Shown: positions 1 through 11,120 of the stretch, one piece after another
Layout of the letters: each line of letters begins with the position of its first letter
Numbering within the stretch: position 1 is the first letter of the stretch
Position numbers and translations under genes: made by a program
NCBI RefSeq assembly: GCF_000213175.1
Contig: NW_009799102.1
Coordinates: 3,307,058 to 3,371,057, forward strand
Length of the DNA stretch: 64,000 bases
Source of the DNA: Neurospora tetrasperma FGSC 2508
Taxonomy: Eukaryota; Ascomycota; Sordariomycetes; Sordariales; Sordariaceae
Direction of reading: 5' to 3'
Notes under the pieces: model-generated
The model's database searches: none
What the model was told of the DNA's origin: nothing
Seen by the model: only the letters and a program-made list of their open reading frames with translations

Positions 1-3000
1 GTGGTGGTGGAGGTGGAGGAGAGAAGTGGAAACGAAGAAAAAGGAAATGTGATGGATCCCTGAAGCGACTAGGATGGGATTGGACTCAGATTGGGCCTGG
101 GTTGGGAACTGGGTTGGATCGGAAGGAGTGCTCTGTTGAGAGGTCTGGACGGAATGAGGTCAATATGGGGGGGCCCACAAGAGGACCTTCAGTTTGGATC
201 CAACAGGGGTTTCAAGTCTCTGTGCCCGTCCCTCTGTCTCTTGTCTTTTTGTGGTGTTGCCGACGCCGTTGACGACAACGACAACAACGACGACGACAAC
301 GGGTGTATTACTGTGCTGTACCACATGGCTTTCATCTCTTTTCTCTTGCTGTCCCGCTCCCCAGATCACCTCAAGTGTCTCTGTTTGACGGGATGGAAGC
401 ACCAGGAGATCGGACGAAGGCATCGACACCACAAGTTATAAAAACGACAAGGAGATTTCAGTTTGACAGTCCAGTGTAGTGAGTGTACTGTACACTGGCC
501 TGCAATGCCAATCACTGCGTGCAATGTCAAAACGCCAGGCCAACGGAGGCAAAGCGCCGTGGTGGTTGATGTCCTGCACAATGCACACACGCACTCTTGC
601 TTGCTGCATCTCCAATGGCCTGCAGCATGCACTCCGGGCTGCAGCCAGGCGGATTTGATGGAAGGAGGCCCATCTGGGAAACAAGCGAGAAGAGACGTGG
701 GAGAGCCGATGGTCTTGTCGAAGCAAAAGACGCAAAAAGACTGGGGCTCGGGAAATAAAGGTGGAGGACCAATGGCACCCCAGGCCCAATGACCTACCCC
801 CCAAATGCCACCTCAATGGACAATCTGACGGAAGGAACTCATCCAGGCCCCTTCAGGGCAACGCTAGCGGCATGTTCGCTGCTGCACCACTGCTGCAGGA
901 ATTGTTGTGCGTACACTTCTGCCGGGATTCAGAAAGTTAGCGCAGTGAATGACAAAGTGGCGGCTGCTTCATTCTGTGTACAAAAGATAGACGGTATTTT
1001 GGCTGTCTGGCTCCTAAATACTGTATGGTGGAAGTACCATGCTAACCTTTTATGTTCTGGCAAAGGCGTACCTGCCATGTCCCTGCATCTCTTAGGGGAG
1101 CCCGTTAGGGGTATCATCTGAGTCTCTCTGGGCTTGTCCGAGACAATTCCAGCTTCCCGCCGGGGTATCCTATACTTAGGGGCCGCTTGTAAGCATTGGC
1201 AATTATCAGAGGCCGGGGAGGTATCCGAGACACCAACCGCAAGACAACCATCTCATTGACCATCTCTGCCCGGGATCACGGAAAAATACATTCCATCCTT
1301 TCCCTGATGGGACATTCACGATCCATCATTCTAACCTCTTGTCTCTCTTTTCCCTTTCCTTTCCTCGGTCAGAGTGTGGCCCCTCTCAAGCCCCTCTTCT
1401 TCCCCTCCACCTCACCTTTTCGACGCTTGCTGGCGGGCCCCCCTCTTCGTTTGATTCAAGGCATATCGGGTGGGAAGTTGCAGTGAAGTTGGATCAAGCA
1501 TTTGGTTGCCTTTTCACAGAGAGACGGCGGCAACATGGCAAGACTCCACCATCGCCTAATTCCAGACTAGATAAAAACAAACCAACAGCTCGCCGCCTTG
1601 CCACGTTTTCCGATAGGCAGTGGCGCTTCACTTTCGCTCAAATTTTCAAGTGAGTCGTTTGCAATTTGGAAGAGGTAGTGATCGTCACTCGCCCCCCCAT
1701 GGCCATTCGAGTCCATTGTCCCACCCACCACAGAGGCCATTCCCACAAGCCCATGGCTCGCGATGCTACCCTTTTCGAGAATCCATCATCGGTGCTTTGC
1801 CTATGCTGAGCCAGTGCGCCGGGTCCCTGAGAGGATCGCTATGCATATCGTTTCCACTCTTTTCGATATATCCGTCCCCGCAGTGTTCTCTAGTGCTATC
1901 TTGAAGAAAAACGAGAGCCGGCGATGCTTGTCCACGATCGATGAGCTCCTCGGCAGGTTCAGGCAGGATCGTATCCATGTAGTGTAAAAGCAAATCCAGT
2001 GGGTAGTGGGTGTGCTCGTGTGTTGGTTGTTCGACTTCAGCCTGTACCACGCCTACAGTATCACGGCGTCCAATCTATACGGCCACTTGTTTCATGGCGT
2101 GAAGCGGTGAACTTGGATAGCTGACAGAGGCCTCTAATATAAGCTTCGGCTGAAACAAGCCACAACGAAGAGAGTCGGACAATTGGTCCTTTTAGTGTAC
2201 CCAGCTGCAGCTGAAGGCACAACTCCCAGACCGTGGGTGGGATCTCGCCGGAATCTCATCGTCCGTGTGGCCGTCTCAAAGGCCCGAACGATACACCGAT
2301 ACACAGGTGATGGGCCTCTGTTTGTTCGCATGGACGACAGAGATGGCGTTTGATAGGGTAAGGTATAGTGTCGGAGATGAGTCCCGTGCCCTCCAGCTTT
2401 TCTTCTTGACTGCTAGCTGCCGCTCGGCATGACAATCACAATCGCGACATGGCGACACCACCACAGCCGACCCTTGTTCTTTCGGTCCAAAGAGAGCCGA
2501 TAAGAGTTGGGTTACACTTTTCAACAACCTACCGTCAAAGCGTGGTGATACTGGCGGCTACTATAGGTGAGGGGTCTGCTATCGGACCACACTTGACAAA
2601 GGAGCCTCCAATATCGCCCTTCTGATATCCCGAAATGCCCCCAACGGTTGATGCCACTTGGTTGATTGAGCCGAGTACACGCCCATCCAGACCGAACGGA
2701 GAGCAGGAGAGGGCTTCAACCAACCAACCAAACCCGCCTCCAACCCACATGGCGCACAGCATGCCGACTTTAAGTAAGTAGACGCCACTACAAACGGCCG
2801 AGGAGGAAAGAGACGATGTCTTCGAACGGTCGATGGAAAGAAATCACTCACCAAAAACTACGACAACGAGACCATTCCAAAAACACACCTCGGTCGGCAT
2901 ATTCGGCTGAATACTGTTCCCCTCCTCCGGTCGCCTTGAGAGAGAAAGAGAAAAAAAAAATTGAAAATCAAATGCAGATTGCGCGATCCACACTGGCGGA

Positions 3001-3869
3001 CAAGACCCGATCAACCCTCCCGAGATTGAAATGAATACCCCTGGCTAGTCCTCATTCGGACAAGCCGTTGCATTCGCTTGTCCGCCCGCCAGCAGTGTGA
3101 TGAGTGGATGACATCCAAGCCAACCATCCATTCATCACCCACCACGTTGGTCGGTTGGTGCGGGGGAATTAGTGAGTAGTGACCCGAGTAGTCCGAGTCG
3201 CACAATGAGGCAGCTCCGACTCTCCGAGACCTTGAGATTTGCGACGTCGATTCGATTAGAGGTGAAAGTTTGCATTGACTTGGGCGTTCGTATACACTAT
3301 ATGACAGCTTTGAAACCTCCAGCCATACGAAAGCCTCAAAAGGCTATCAAGCCAAATGCTATGTGGGGACTGTGAAGAGGTGAGCTCTCCCCACATTTTG
3401 TTTTGGATTCGGAGGCAAGACAATCCCGTCCTCACTCGATGATAGTCTAGCGTACAATGGAAACAATGGGTGACCCGTGGTCCAGAGGAGGCATTTCAGT
3501 CGCTGCAGTGGATGGATGATGCCAGTGCAATAATTCCCCAGTGGTTCCCGCACCCGAACACAGCACGCAGCGGGACGGGAGCTAAAGGCGGAGACTTCCG
3601 GGCAGCTTTTGGCCACTCAGGCTGAAGCAAGTCTGTTATCGATAAGAGAAATGTCCGACCAAAAAATCCGCCGCGATAAGCTTGGGCGACGGTTATCGAG
3701 CTTTGCGACCTTCAATCGCTACATCATCACTCAACACTCAGTTCTCATCATCAGTACACTATTTACTATCCTCGATTTCAGTCTCGATCGACACATTGTG
3801 GCATTGTGAATTGCTCAGCATAACCAGTCAATCCTCCTCTTTACCTCTACACAACCATCTCTAGTCACC
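1..3869. other. Gene-poor left flank and Bcd1 upstream region
   Basis: No coding region with a recognisable product was found. Open frames here are short (mostly under 130 codons), overlap on both strands and show no domain. Visible features are a GTGGTGGTGGAGGTGGAGG simple repeat at the very left edge, a CAACGACAACAACGACGAC-type triplet tract near 273-301, pyrimidine-rich DNA near 1340-1420, and an A-run near 2950. The last few hundred bases before 3870 are C/T-rich with TCATCA/TCATCACT tracts, typical of a filamentous-fungal 5' UTR. The distal part may hold the end of a gene lying to the left, but nothing shows this. Confidence 0.5.
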
Positions 3870-6005
3870 ATGGCCGACTCGGTGCTCAGCACCCTCTGCG
3901 GAATCTGTCACGCCGAACCACCCAAATACAAATGCCCGCGCTGTCTCGCCCGAACGTGCTCATTAGCATGTACTCAGAAGCACAAAATTAGAGCTGACTG
4001 CTCTGGCGTCCGCGACCCTACCGCCTTTGTCCCCGCCACCCGTCTTCGTACCACCGCCGGCATCGACCACGACTACAACTTCATCTCGTCTATCGAGCGC
4101 GCCTGCAAGCGCAACGAGCAAGAGATCGTCGAAGTCCGCAAAATCCTCAGCGACAAGGATATACATCCCCAAAACGAGGACAAGGCTTTCGTCAAGGAGT
4201 GGCACGGCGACGAGTTGCGCCATGTCCCCGTCGGAACACTGCCACCACCGAGCTGGAAACAGCACAAGATGCAAGAGGAAGGCGCATGGATATCCGGTTT
4301 CAGCAGACTAGTACGCCAGAGGCTGAGGAAACTCAACATCGAGGCCGTGTCCATGCCCAAGGGCATGACAAGACAGCGCGAAAACGAGACCTCGTGGAAC
4401 CGAAACAACCAATGCGTTAACTGGCAAGTCGAATGGCTTCTTTTCAACGTCCCCGGTCTCCCTACGACTGGCCAACAACAACAACCACACCGAATCCTCC
4501 ACAAAGCGCTCGAAAGCAAGCCTCTCAACCGCGCCTTAGCCGAAACCCTCGCCTGGTACCGCAGACGCCTGTCTCGACAAGCTCAAGAAACCGAAACTCT
4601 CCCCGATCCCTTCGACCCCGCCGGCGAAGACCAGCTAGACGCCGACGGCCGTCCCCTCAAGCGCCGCAAACTCGAATCCGGCTTCGCTCCAACGAAATCC
4701 AAGAAAATCACCGAAATCATCGCCTCTCCTTACCTCTCCTCCCCACCGCAGAACCCGCTCACCTCGGCCTGGTCCACCGACTCGCCCTATACCATGCAAT
4801 ACCCCCTCACCGGCGCCTGGTCGCAAACCGCCTGCGACGGCTTTGCTTCAATTCCCAAAACCGACGACGAGGAAATCATTGACCAATCCCGCTTGTTGGC
4901 GGAATGGCGTTTCTTCTTGCACAAAACCTGGGCTCCTACTTCCTCTGCTTCTTCTCAATCCGGGCAGACGAAACCCAACGGCAAACTGCTGATCCCGCTC
5001 AACGCGACCAAGAATTTCTCACATGCTCTGCGCGGTAGGACGGTGGTCGAGTTCCCGACTGTTTACGTCTTACCGCCTGGTGGGGACTTGCCGGAGGGAT
5101 TTGGGTATGCGGATACGAAGAGGAGGAAGGAGAGAGTTGCGAAGATTGTCAAAACCGAGGCGGGCGAGGAGGGAGAGTCTGCAAGCAGTTCGTCGTCGTC
5201 TGACTCTGACGCAAGCGACTCTGATTCTTATTTAAATGAGTCGTCGGATGAGGGCGAAGTAGAGGAGATTTCTTCTAATAATCCTAATGGAAGGAAGAGG
5301 CAGTTTGGATCGCAACAAGCTGCGTTCCGAAGGGATCAGCGCGATCAACGCGGTGGCAGTCGAGGTGGAGGGAAGTGGGAGCGGGGTGGCCGTGGCGGTC
5401 GGGGCGGCCGCGGAGGGAGAGGTGGTGGTGGTGGAGGGAAGAATGTCCGCTTTGAGACTACTGAAGACCAGGGGCAGACTGAAGAGGGTGAAGTGGGAGG
5501 AGGAGAGGTGGACACGGTAGCGCTAGAAGCAGCTGTCAGGCAGGCTGCTTCTGGTGACTTTGACGTCATCTTGAACCGCCGTCCGACCCGGGAGGCAGCG
5601 GAGGACGGCGAAATCAATAGCGACGGTGACGAAGTGATGGCCGATGCTGATACCGGGTACCGCGGGGGTCGCGGAGGGCGCGGCGGACGCGGTCGTGGCC
5701 GTGGTGGATCCCGTGGTGGAAGAGGTGGTCGCGGTAATTTTCAGCAGCGAGGCGGTGGCAGAGGCGGCCAGGGACATGGAGGTCGTGGAGGATTTGGAGG
5801 CGGCCAACAGCAGCAGCAGCAGAGGATCAAACAGGAGACTGAAGCACCTACCCATATGGGCGTGAATATGGAACTTGACGCTCCAAGGCAAGAACAACAG
5901 CGTATGGCGGAGGAACCACCACAGCAGAAGAAGCCTGACACAGGCAACAAGGGCGGTGGCGGTGGACTCGGTGGACTTGTCAACTACGGGTCCGATTCCG
6001 AGTAG
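3870..6005 (+). CDS. bcd1: Bcd1-like box C/D snoRNP assembly factor, HIT zinc finger, RGG tail
   Basis: Single-exon gene, 711 residues. Residues about 11-48 form a HIT-type zinc finger: CGICH, CPRC, CSLAC, then a His and a Cys, with the treble-clef spacing of the Bcd1/Hit1 family. Bcd1 binds Rtt106/Nop58-type partners and is needed in the nucleus for box C/D snoRNA accumulation. The middle (about residues 60-420) holds the conserved Bcd1 region, including WQVEWLF-like and RTVVEFPTVYVLPPGGDLP stretches. The C-terminal third is unusual: an acidic Ser/Asp tract (SSSSSSDSDASDSDS), then two long RGG/GRGG blocks around residues 490-530 and 590-660, and a Q/P-rich end. Yeast Bcd1 is about half this length and lacks the RGG tail. 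The start is the first ATG after the pyrimidine-rich leader, in CACCATGG context. Family assignment is firm; the role of the RGG tail is inferred as RNA binding. Confidence 0.88.
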   Translation: MADSVLSTLCGICHAEPPKYKCPRCLARTCSLACTQKHKIRADCSGVRDPTAFVPATRLRTTAGIDHDYNFISSIERACKRNEQEIVEVRKILSDKDIHPQNEDKAFVKEWHGDELRHVPVGTLPPPSWKQHKMQEEGAWISGFSRLVRQRLRKLNIEAVSMPKGMTRQRENETSWNRNNQCVNWQVEWLLFNVPGLPTTGQQQQPHRILHKALESKPLNRALAETLAWYRRRLSRQAQETETLPDPFDPAGEDQLDADGRPLKRRKLESGFAPTKSKKITEIIASPYLSSPPQNPLTSAWSTDSPYTMQYPLTGAWSQTACDGFASIPKTDDEEIIDQSRLLAEWRFFLHKTWAPTSSASSQSGQTKPNGKLLIPLNATKNFSHALRGRTVVEFPTVYVLPPGGDLPEGFGYADTKRRKERVAKIVKTEAGEEGESASSSSSSDSDASDSDSYLNESSDEGEVEEISSNNPNGRKRQFGSQQAAFRRDQRDQRGGSRGGGKWERGGRGGRGGRGGRGGGGGGKNVRFETTEDQGQTEEGEVGGGEVDTVALEAAVRQAASGDFDVILNRRPTREAAEDGEINSDGDEVMADADTGYRGGRGGRGGRGRGRGGSRGGRGGRGNFQQRGGGRGGQGHGGRGGFGGGQQQQQQRIKQETEAPTHMGVNMELDAPRQEQQRMAEEPPQQKKPDTGNKGGGGGLGGLVNYGSDSE

Positions 6006-7432
6006 TATTTTGGACTTGGACTCGGATCGAACAGCAGAAGAATCTTCTTTAGGTAGATCTATCTACCTGGCTTTGTGGGGTGGACAGCGAATATATATGG
6101 ATGGATCGATGGATGTATGTCTTGATAGCTCCAGAAAAGAAGAGGAATCGTATAGGTAGATGCCAGTAGCGGAACTCATGGCTTTGCGTGTAGAAACATA
6201 GTGTAATGGACTTGTTATCAGCTTATGTCTACCTACCTCACTCATCTTCTGCCTTTGAAGTGTATGGGGAAGCAAAAAAAAAAGTAAGAAAAAAAGTACT
6301 AGAAAGTATGAGGACAGAAAGTAGCCCAAGCATAACCTACCTGTCTGAACTGTCTTCACAGAAGATGAGTAAAAACTAGACAACAAACAAGATCGGTAAA
6401 CCACGCAACAGAAATTGCATACACATCAACACGGACATAAACTAGTATGGACGTTGATGCTTTCATTTCGAGTGATACTTCATATGGATCAACTTCACTG
6501 AATATCCGAAGCCTAGGTCAATCCAATAAAGAAACAACATCGCAAAGAAACAACTCTACATACTCAAGCTGCCTTCACAGTGTCATTGGCAGAAACTGGA
6601 CAACCAAGACACGATTAGGATTGGAAGTGGTTGACTTGGACATTGACCAAATGCACTTCATGCCAGAAGGGATATCAAAAGGATCAAGGGAGAAGTAGCT
6701 GCGACTTCATTCAATAACGTATGATGCTATGTCTTGGAAAAGGCGACAAATATGTACCCAGTAACGATATGGTATCATATTCTTGCATCATGAACAGGGC
6801 AAATTGATTGCACGAGTTGGTGAGGTAGGGAGGGTTTGATGGCTTTGATTATCCCGACGCAACAAAGGCGTCCTTCAAGTCAACCTGATGGCCATGTCCT
6901 CCAAGTTCATCGGTTTTCATGTGTCTGTAGGGCAGCAGCTTAGCTTGCCTCTGTCTGTCCAATGCCAGTCCCGCTGCGCTTCCATCTCAAGGGCAAAGAA
7001 CCCTTCCCATACAGACCATGCTGTTATGGATCTGTGTGCATAATAAAATACCAGTCAACCCAGATGATGCCCCTGGTCGCATCTATCCAGTGATTATCAT
7101 CCTCCATGCTGTGATGGCTGGAGGGTAAAAGACGTTGCGCGCTGTTTAGCGACGATGGCCGTACTGCGGCCAGTCTCAGCGAGAGTGCTGCTCACTCCTC
7201 CGCTATCACCTTGATTAGATCTGGAAAATCACTCTCGCTATATGGCCTGCCCTGGATCGTCCCAATTCATAGCATCATGCCACAACTCCCAATGAAACTC
7301 CGGGCTACAAGCCTTTGCCTCCGTTCAATAAAATCATGCTCAGTCCCAAACCTAGAGGCTTCGAAAAAGGAAAACGTTCGTTCACAACGCCACAGAGCCC
7401 ATCAAATATTGGGCAAGTCACGAAAAGCGAAA
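6006..7432. other. Convergent spacer between bcd1 and scd6
   Basis: Tail-to-tail intergenic region holding the 3' UTRs of bcd1 (from the left) and scd6 (from the right). It includes A-rich runs near 6270-6300 and scattered AATAAA-like elements. Short open frames, such as 6447-6698, lack any domain and are not called. Confidence 0.5.
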
Positions 7433-9571
7433 TTACTGTGCAGCGGTCGGCGCATCACGGCGAGGGAAGCCATTGCTCGCACCTCGTCCACCACGGAAGC
7501 CACGGCCGCGACCACCGCGACCACGGCCTCTGCCACCGCGAAAGCCACGGTAGCCACCATCAACACTGCCTTGACCGAAGGTCTCGATGTTCCTGCGTTG
7601 TTCCTCTCCGCGCCACTCACGACCACCCGGCTTTTGGCCATTGTTCTCAGCTCTATCCTTGGCCTCACTTGAGATGTTGTCAAAGAATGACTTGCTCTTG
7701 TTGTAGGCTTGCTGAGCAACACCAGAGACATCGGCAACAGCTTCCGGAGCAGCCGCTTCGATTGCCGGCTCCTCACCAAGCGGAGAACCAGCGATGGCCT
7801 CCTTAACAATATCTTGCTTGTTGAACTTGGCATTAGAGGACTCGAAGTCAAAGTCAGAGTCAGGGACTTCAACCTTGGCCGGACGGGGACCACGCGCACG
7901 ACCACCGCGGTTCGCAGCGGCGGCGTTATAGCTCAAGGGGGCGCGAGAGGCGGTAGCCGTCGCAGCGGCGTTAACGTTCATTTCGTTAACCCGCTTGGTA
8001 AGATTGTCAACAGCGGCGGCGGTCACTTGCTGCTGTGTAGCGACTTGGCCATCCAGCTTAACCATGTTAGCCATGGCAACAGCGACGGCCGCTCTAGCCT
8101 GTTGAGTCGCGTCACGCAACTGGGCCGCGCTCATCGGTCCGCTTCCAATTTCACCGGCTGGCTTGGCAGATCCAGCCGCCGGCTGAATGGGTCTCGCAGT
8201 AAGGGCAGCGGGAAGGGGAACAGCAGGAAGAATCTGCGAGGGACGAGTGGTGCTGCCCTTGGGACCAGTAGGGATGGTCTTCTGTTGGGGAGAAGGACCA
8301 GCAGGAGCAGTATTGTTTAGAGACGCAGCAGTGGCCTTGACCTCTTCGACAGTGGGCTTTGAATCGTTTGGCAAGGAGGGGGCGCCGGAAGCAGGCTGCT
8401 GACCAAAAGACTTGGGTACTTCGGCAGACAGCTCATGCTGCTGGGGTTGCTGCTGAGGCTGAGAAGGCGTAGACGGCTTCTTGTCACCCGCGGGACCAAT
8501 GGGCGCAGGCTTCGGGCCAGGACCCTGATTGCTTGGGGTCTGGTTCGCAGACTGGCGACCTCCCTGGCCCGGAACGCCAGCCGGAGCGACACCAGGACCA
8601 GGCGGGTAGGGATAGTTGTTCCACGGACCAGGACCGTGGCCCATGGGGAACTCCTGACCAGGGGGGAACCATCCGGGAGGGGGAGGATACGGCATGCCGC
8701 CGAACGCATTAGGAGGAGCACCAGCGCGGCCCCAGCCACCCATATGAGGAGGATAGTAACCGAAGCCAGGGGCGCCTGGAGGCGGCGGCGGGCCTTGGTG
8801 GCCGGGAGCACCGATGGGACCGGGGGGTACAGGACCGGGTGGGCCCGGGGGTCCAGGAGGGCCAGGAGGGCCAGGAGCAACATTGGCCTGACGAGGACGA
8901 GCCTAAGCATTCCATGTTAGCGACTGTGGAAGCCAGTATAATGAGGATGAAAAAGGGTATGGTTGAACCACAGATCAGAAGGAAGGCAACGGAAATCTCA
9001 ACATTGTTTTTGCGCTTTTCAGACAAAAGTAAAATTTTACATCCGAGAATATTTCATCATGGTGTGGGCTGGGTAGGTGGAGTGACTGGCAGGAATGGAG
9101 ACTTACGCCGAGGATTGCGGGATCATCAGGCATCGGAGGCTTGTTCTCCTTGGGAGGCGCAGGCCCCTCCTCTATGCGAAGGTCTTTCACATCGCTGCCG
9201 CGGAAAACGATATACTCGTAAACCTGGTCTGAGGCGGGCACTTCCTCATCGGGATTGTGCTTGCGGCCCTCCGTTCCAAATGACCGGACATTCTCTAGGG
9301 AGACGGTAGACTCCTCCGAGTTGATGTTGTGCAAGGTACCGACATAGCTGAAATGACGGTCAGCGGGGCTGCCAAGCCTAGCAGGATGCAGAGGCTAGAG
9401 CCTACCGGATGTCGCTCCTCGATATCAAGGATATCCGAGAGCTAATTATCGCGCGAAACGTTAGCAAAGGAGGCATTGTCGGGGACAAGAGGAGGGTGAG
9501 GGAAGGCATCTAACACCATCAGGTGATGGCGCGGGGAAGAAGTGGCCAACATACCCAAGGAATTCAGACAT
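7433..9571 (-). CDS. scd6: Scd6/Lsm14/Sum2-type mRNP protein (translation repressor, P-body)
   Basis: Four exons on the minus strand: 9555-9571, 9406-9441, 9107-9347 and 7433-8902, giving 587 residues. The introns are 113, 58 and 204 bp with GT..AG ends, and the joins keep frame. The first exon is only 17 bases (ATG TCT GAA TTC CTT GG). Residues 1 to about 80 form the LSm14 domain, with SRISLISRSDIRYVGTL, RSFGTEGR and YEYIVFRGSDVKDL. A long Pro/Gly/Gln/Ala-rich linker follows, then an FDF region (DSDFDFESSNAKFNKQDI), an FFD box (YNKSKSFFDNISSEAKD), a TFG box (EWRGEEQRRNIETFGQGS) and an RGG tail. This order is diagnostic of Scd6/RAP55/Lsm14, which binds eIF4G and decapping factors in the cytoplasm and represses translation. 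It is divergently arranged with the TCF25 homologue to the right. Confidence 0.93.
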
Positions 9572-11120
9572 TGAACAAAGCGCGCTGGCTGCAACAGCGT
9601 TAAATGCAGTATGCGCGTGTGTATGATGTGCGGTGAATAAAAAGAAGCAGAAGGCGAAACGGTTTTAATCGAGCCGGAAATGAAGAAAAAATAGAATTAA
9701 AGATCGCGGATCTTAGACGTGGAAAGGGAGTAAAAGACAACGACAGGAAAGTGTGCGCAGTGTTAGGTTGTCATGGCGGGGGTTTCATAGTTTGCATGGA
9801 GGAAGGAGGAAGAGGAAAGAAAGGGAAGGATTGGCGGGAGGGAACGAGGTAAAAAGGCAGCCAACCAGCGAAAACTCACCGAGTTCAGCCTCCTTGTTTC
9901 GTGGTGTTGTGACCCCACATTGCGCCCGTTGTCACCACTCTGGGCACCTTTCGGCGTATGTTGTCCCGGCATCCGTGCACCGCCACGGTGGAGGGCGGGA
10001 GGCTGAAATCGATAGCGGGGGCCGACCGACGGCAAGGTTCCATTCTGTCGGTCGGTGTTATGATGTACTCAGTTCGAGTTGGTGGCGAGTTGAGTGATTA
10101 CCTCGATATACCACAGTAGCTCTCGTCAGTGTCAATGCCAGCTAGTCCTGTCAGCTTAACATTTGTTGCAATATGTCTGTTTCACGGCCATCGAATAACG
10201 ACTCGAGACAGTGGTGGCACGCCGATGAAGCTAGTATTGTTTATTTGCGCTAGCTGTCGTGGTTTGTGATCTCGAGACTACGAGCTCTGTATGATATCAT
10301 GACATATATATAGGATTCTAGACATAATATATTCGGTAGAAATCGACTGTACAATAACATCCCAACCATGCGGTATGCATTCGAAACCTTGTTGCAGCAC
10401 TCCGGAACCTGCACGCTACCTTCTTGTTTATAACCTACGTACAACCTGCCATCTGCTATGTGTGACCTGGCCTTCAGTTGTTACTTGTTGGAACAAACAT
10501 GTCCATCGCTCAGAGCTTCCAAATGGCAATCAATGCGGTCGAGTGAAACCACTTGTTATGCACAAGTAGGAAAGCCCAAGACTTTGTTTAAAAAAATAAC
10601 AAGCAAGCTAGGTCATGAACAGCTGTCCACTTGATAATTGATCGATCCAGCTCTGTACATATGTATCATATATGATCTTTAGGTACCTAAGTAGGTCCCG
10701 TCTGTACTGCAGTGCTGGAAGCTCCGTCATGCAAACAAAGCCGAGGAGAGCATCCGTTGCCCCTGCCGTCGGTGTTTCGTCGACATCATGGGCTTGGCAG
10801 GTCCACTTTTATTATGCTCGGGAAGGTGACTCCATCGGCCACTCCAACTTCCGTTCCTTGACAAAGTTTCTGAAAAGGCAAGAAGCAGCGAGCAACTTGA
10901 TTACACCAGCGAATTCAGTGAAGCTTAGCCGCTTGACAGAACCCAGGTGTTGCTCACCTTACACCATAGTTTAAGGCGTGCCGACCAAGTCACTCACCCA
11001 GGCAGTCGCATCATTAAGATCTTTCTCGGCTGGTGGGGTTATAAAGCCTTCGATTTGCCCCGCGGCCACAGTCCAGCAACATCGTCATTTCATTTATGAA
11101 AAGCATTCTCATATTCCAGC
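9572..11120. other. Divergent promoter region between scd6 and rqc1/TCF25
   Basis: About 1.5 kb separating two divergent genes. It holds the scd6 5' UTR (A/G-rich on the plus strand near 9640-9740) and AT-rich DNA near 10300-10330 and 10580-10690. The last 100 bases before 11121 read as a leader, with GTTATAAAGCC at about 11038 as a possible TATA element for the rightward gene. No gene-like open frame was recognised. Confidence 0.45.

Noticed and set aside
6447-6698. 83-codon open frame downstream of bcd1
   Set aside because: Lies in convergent 3' UTR DNA, Ser/Thr-rich and without conservation signals.
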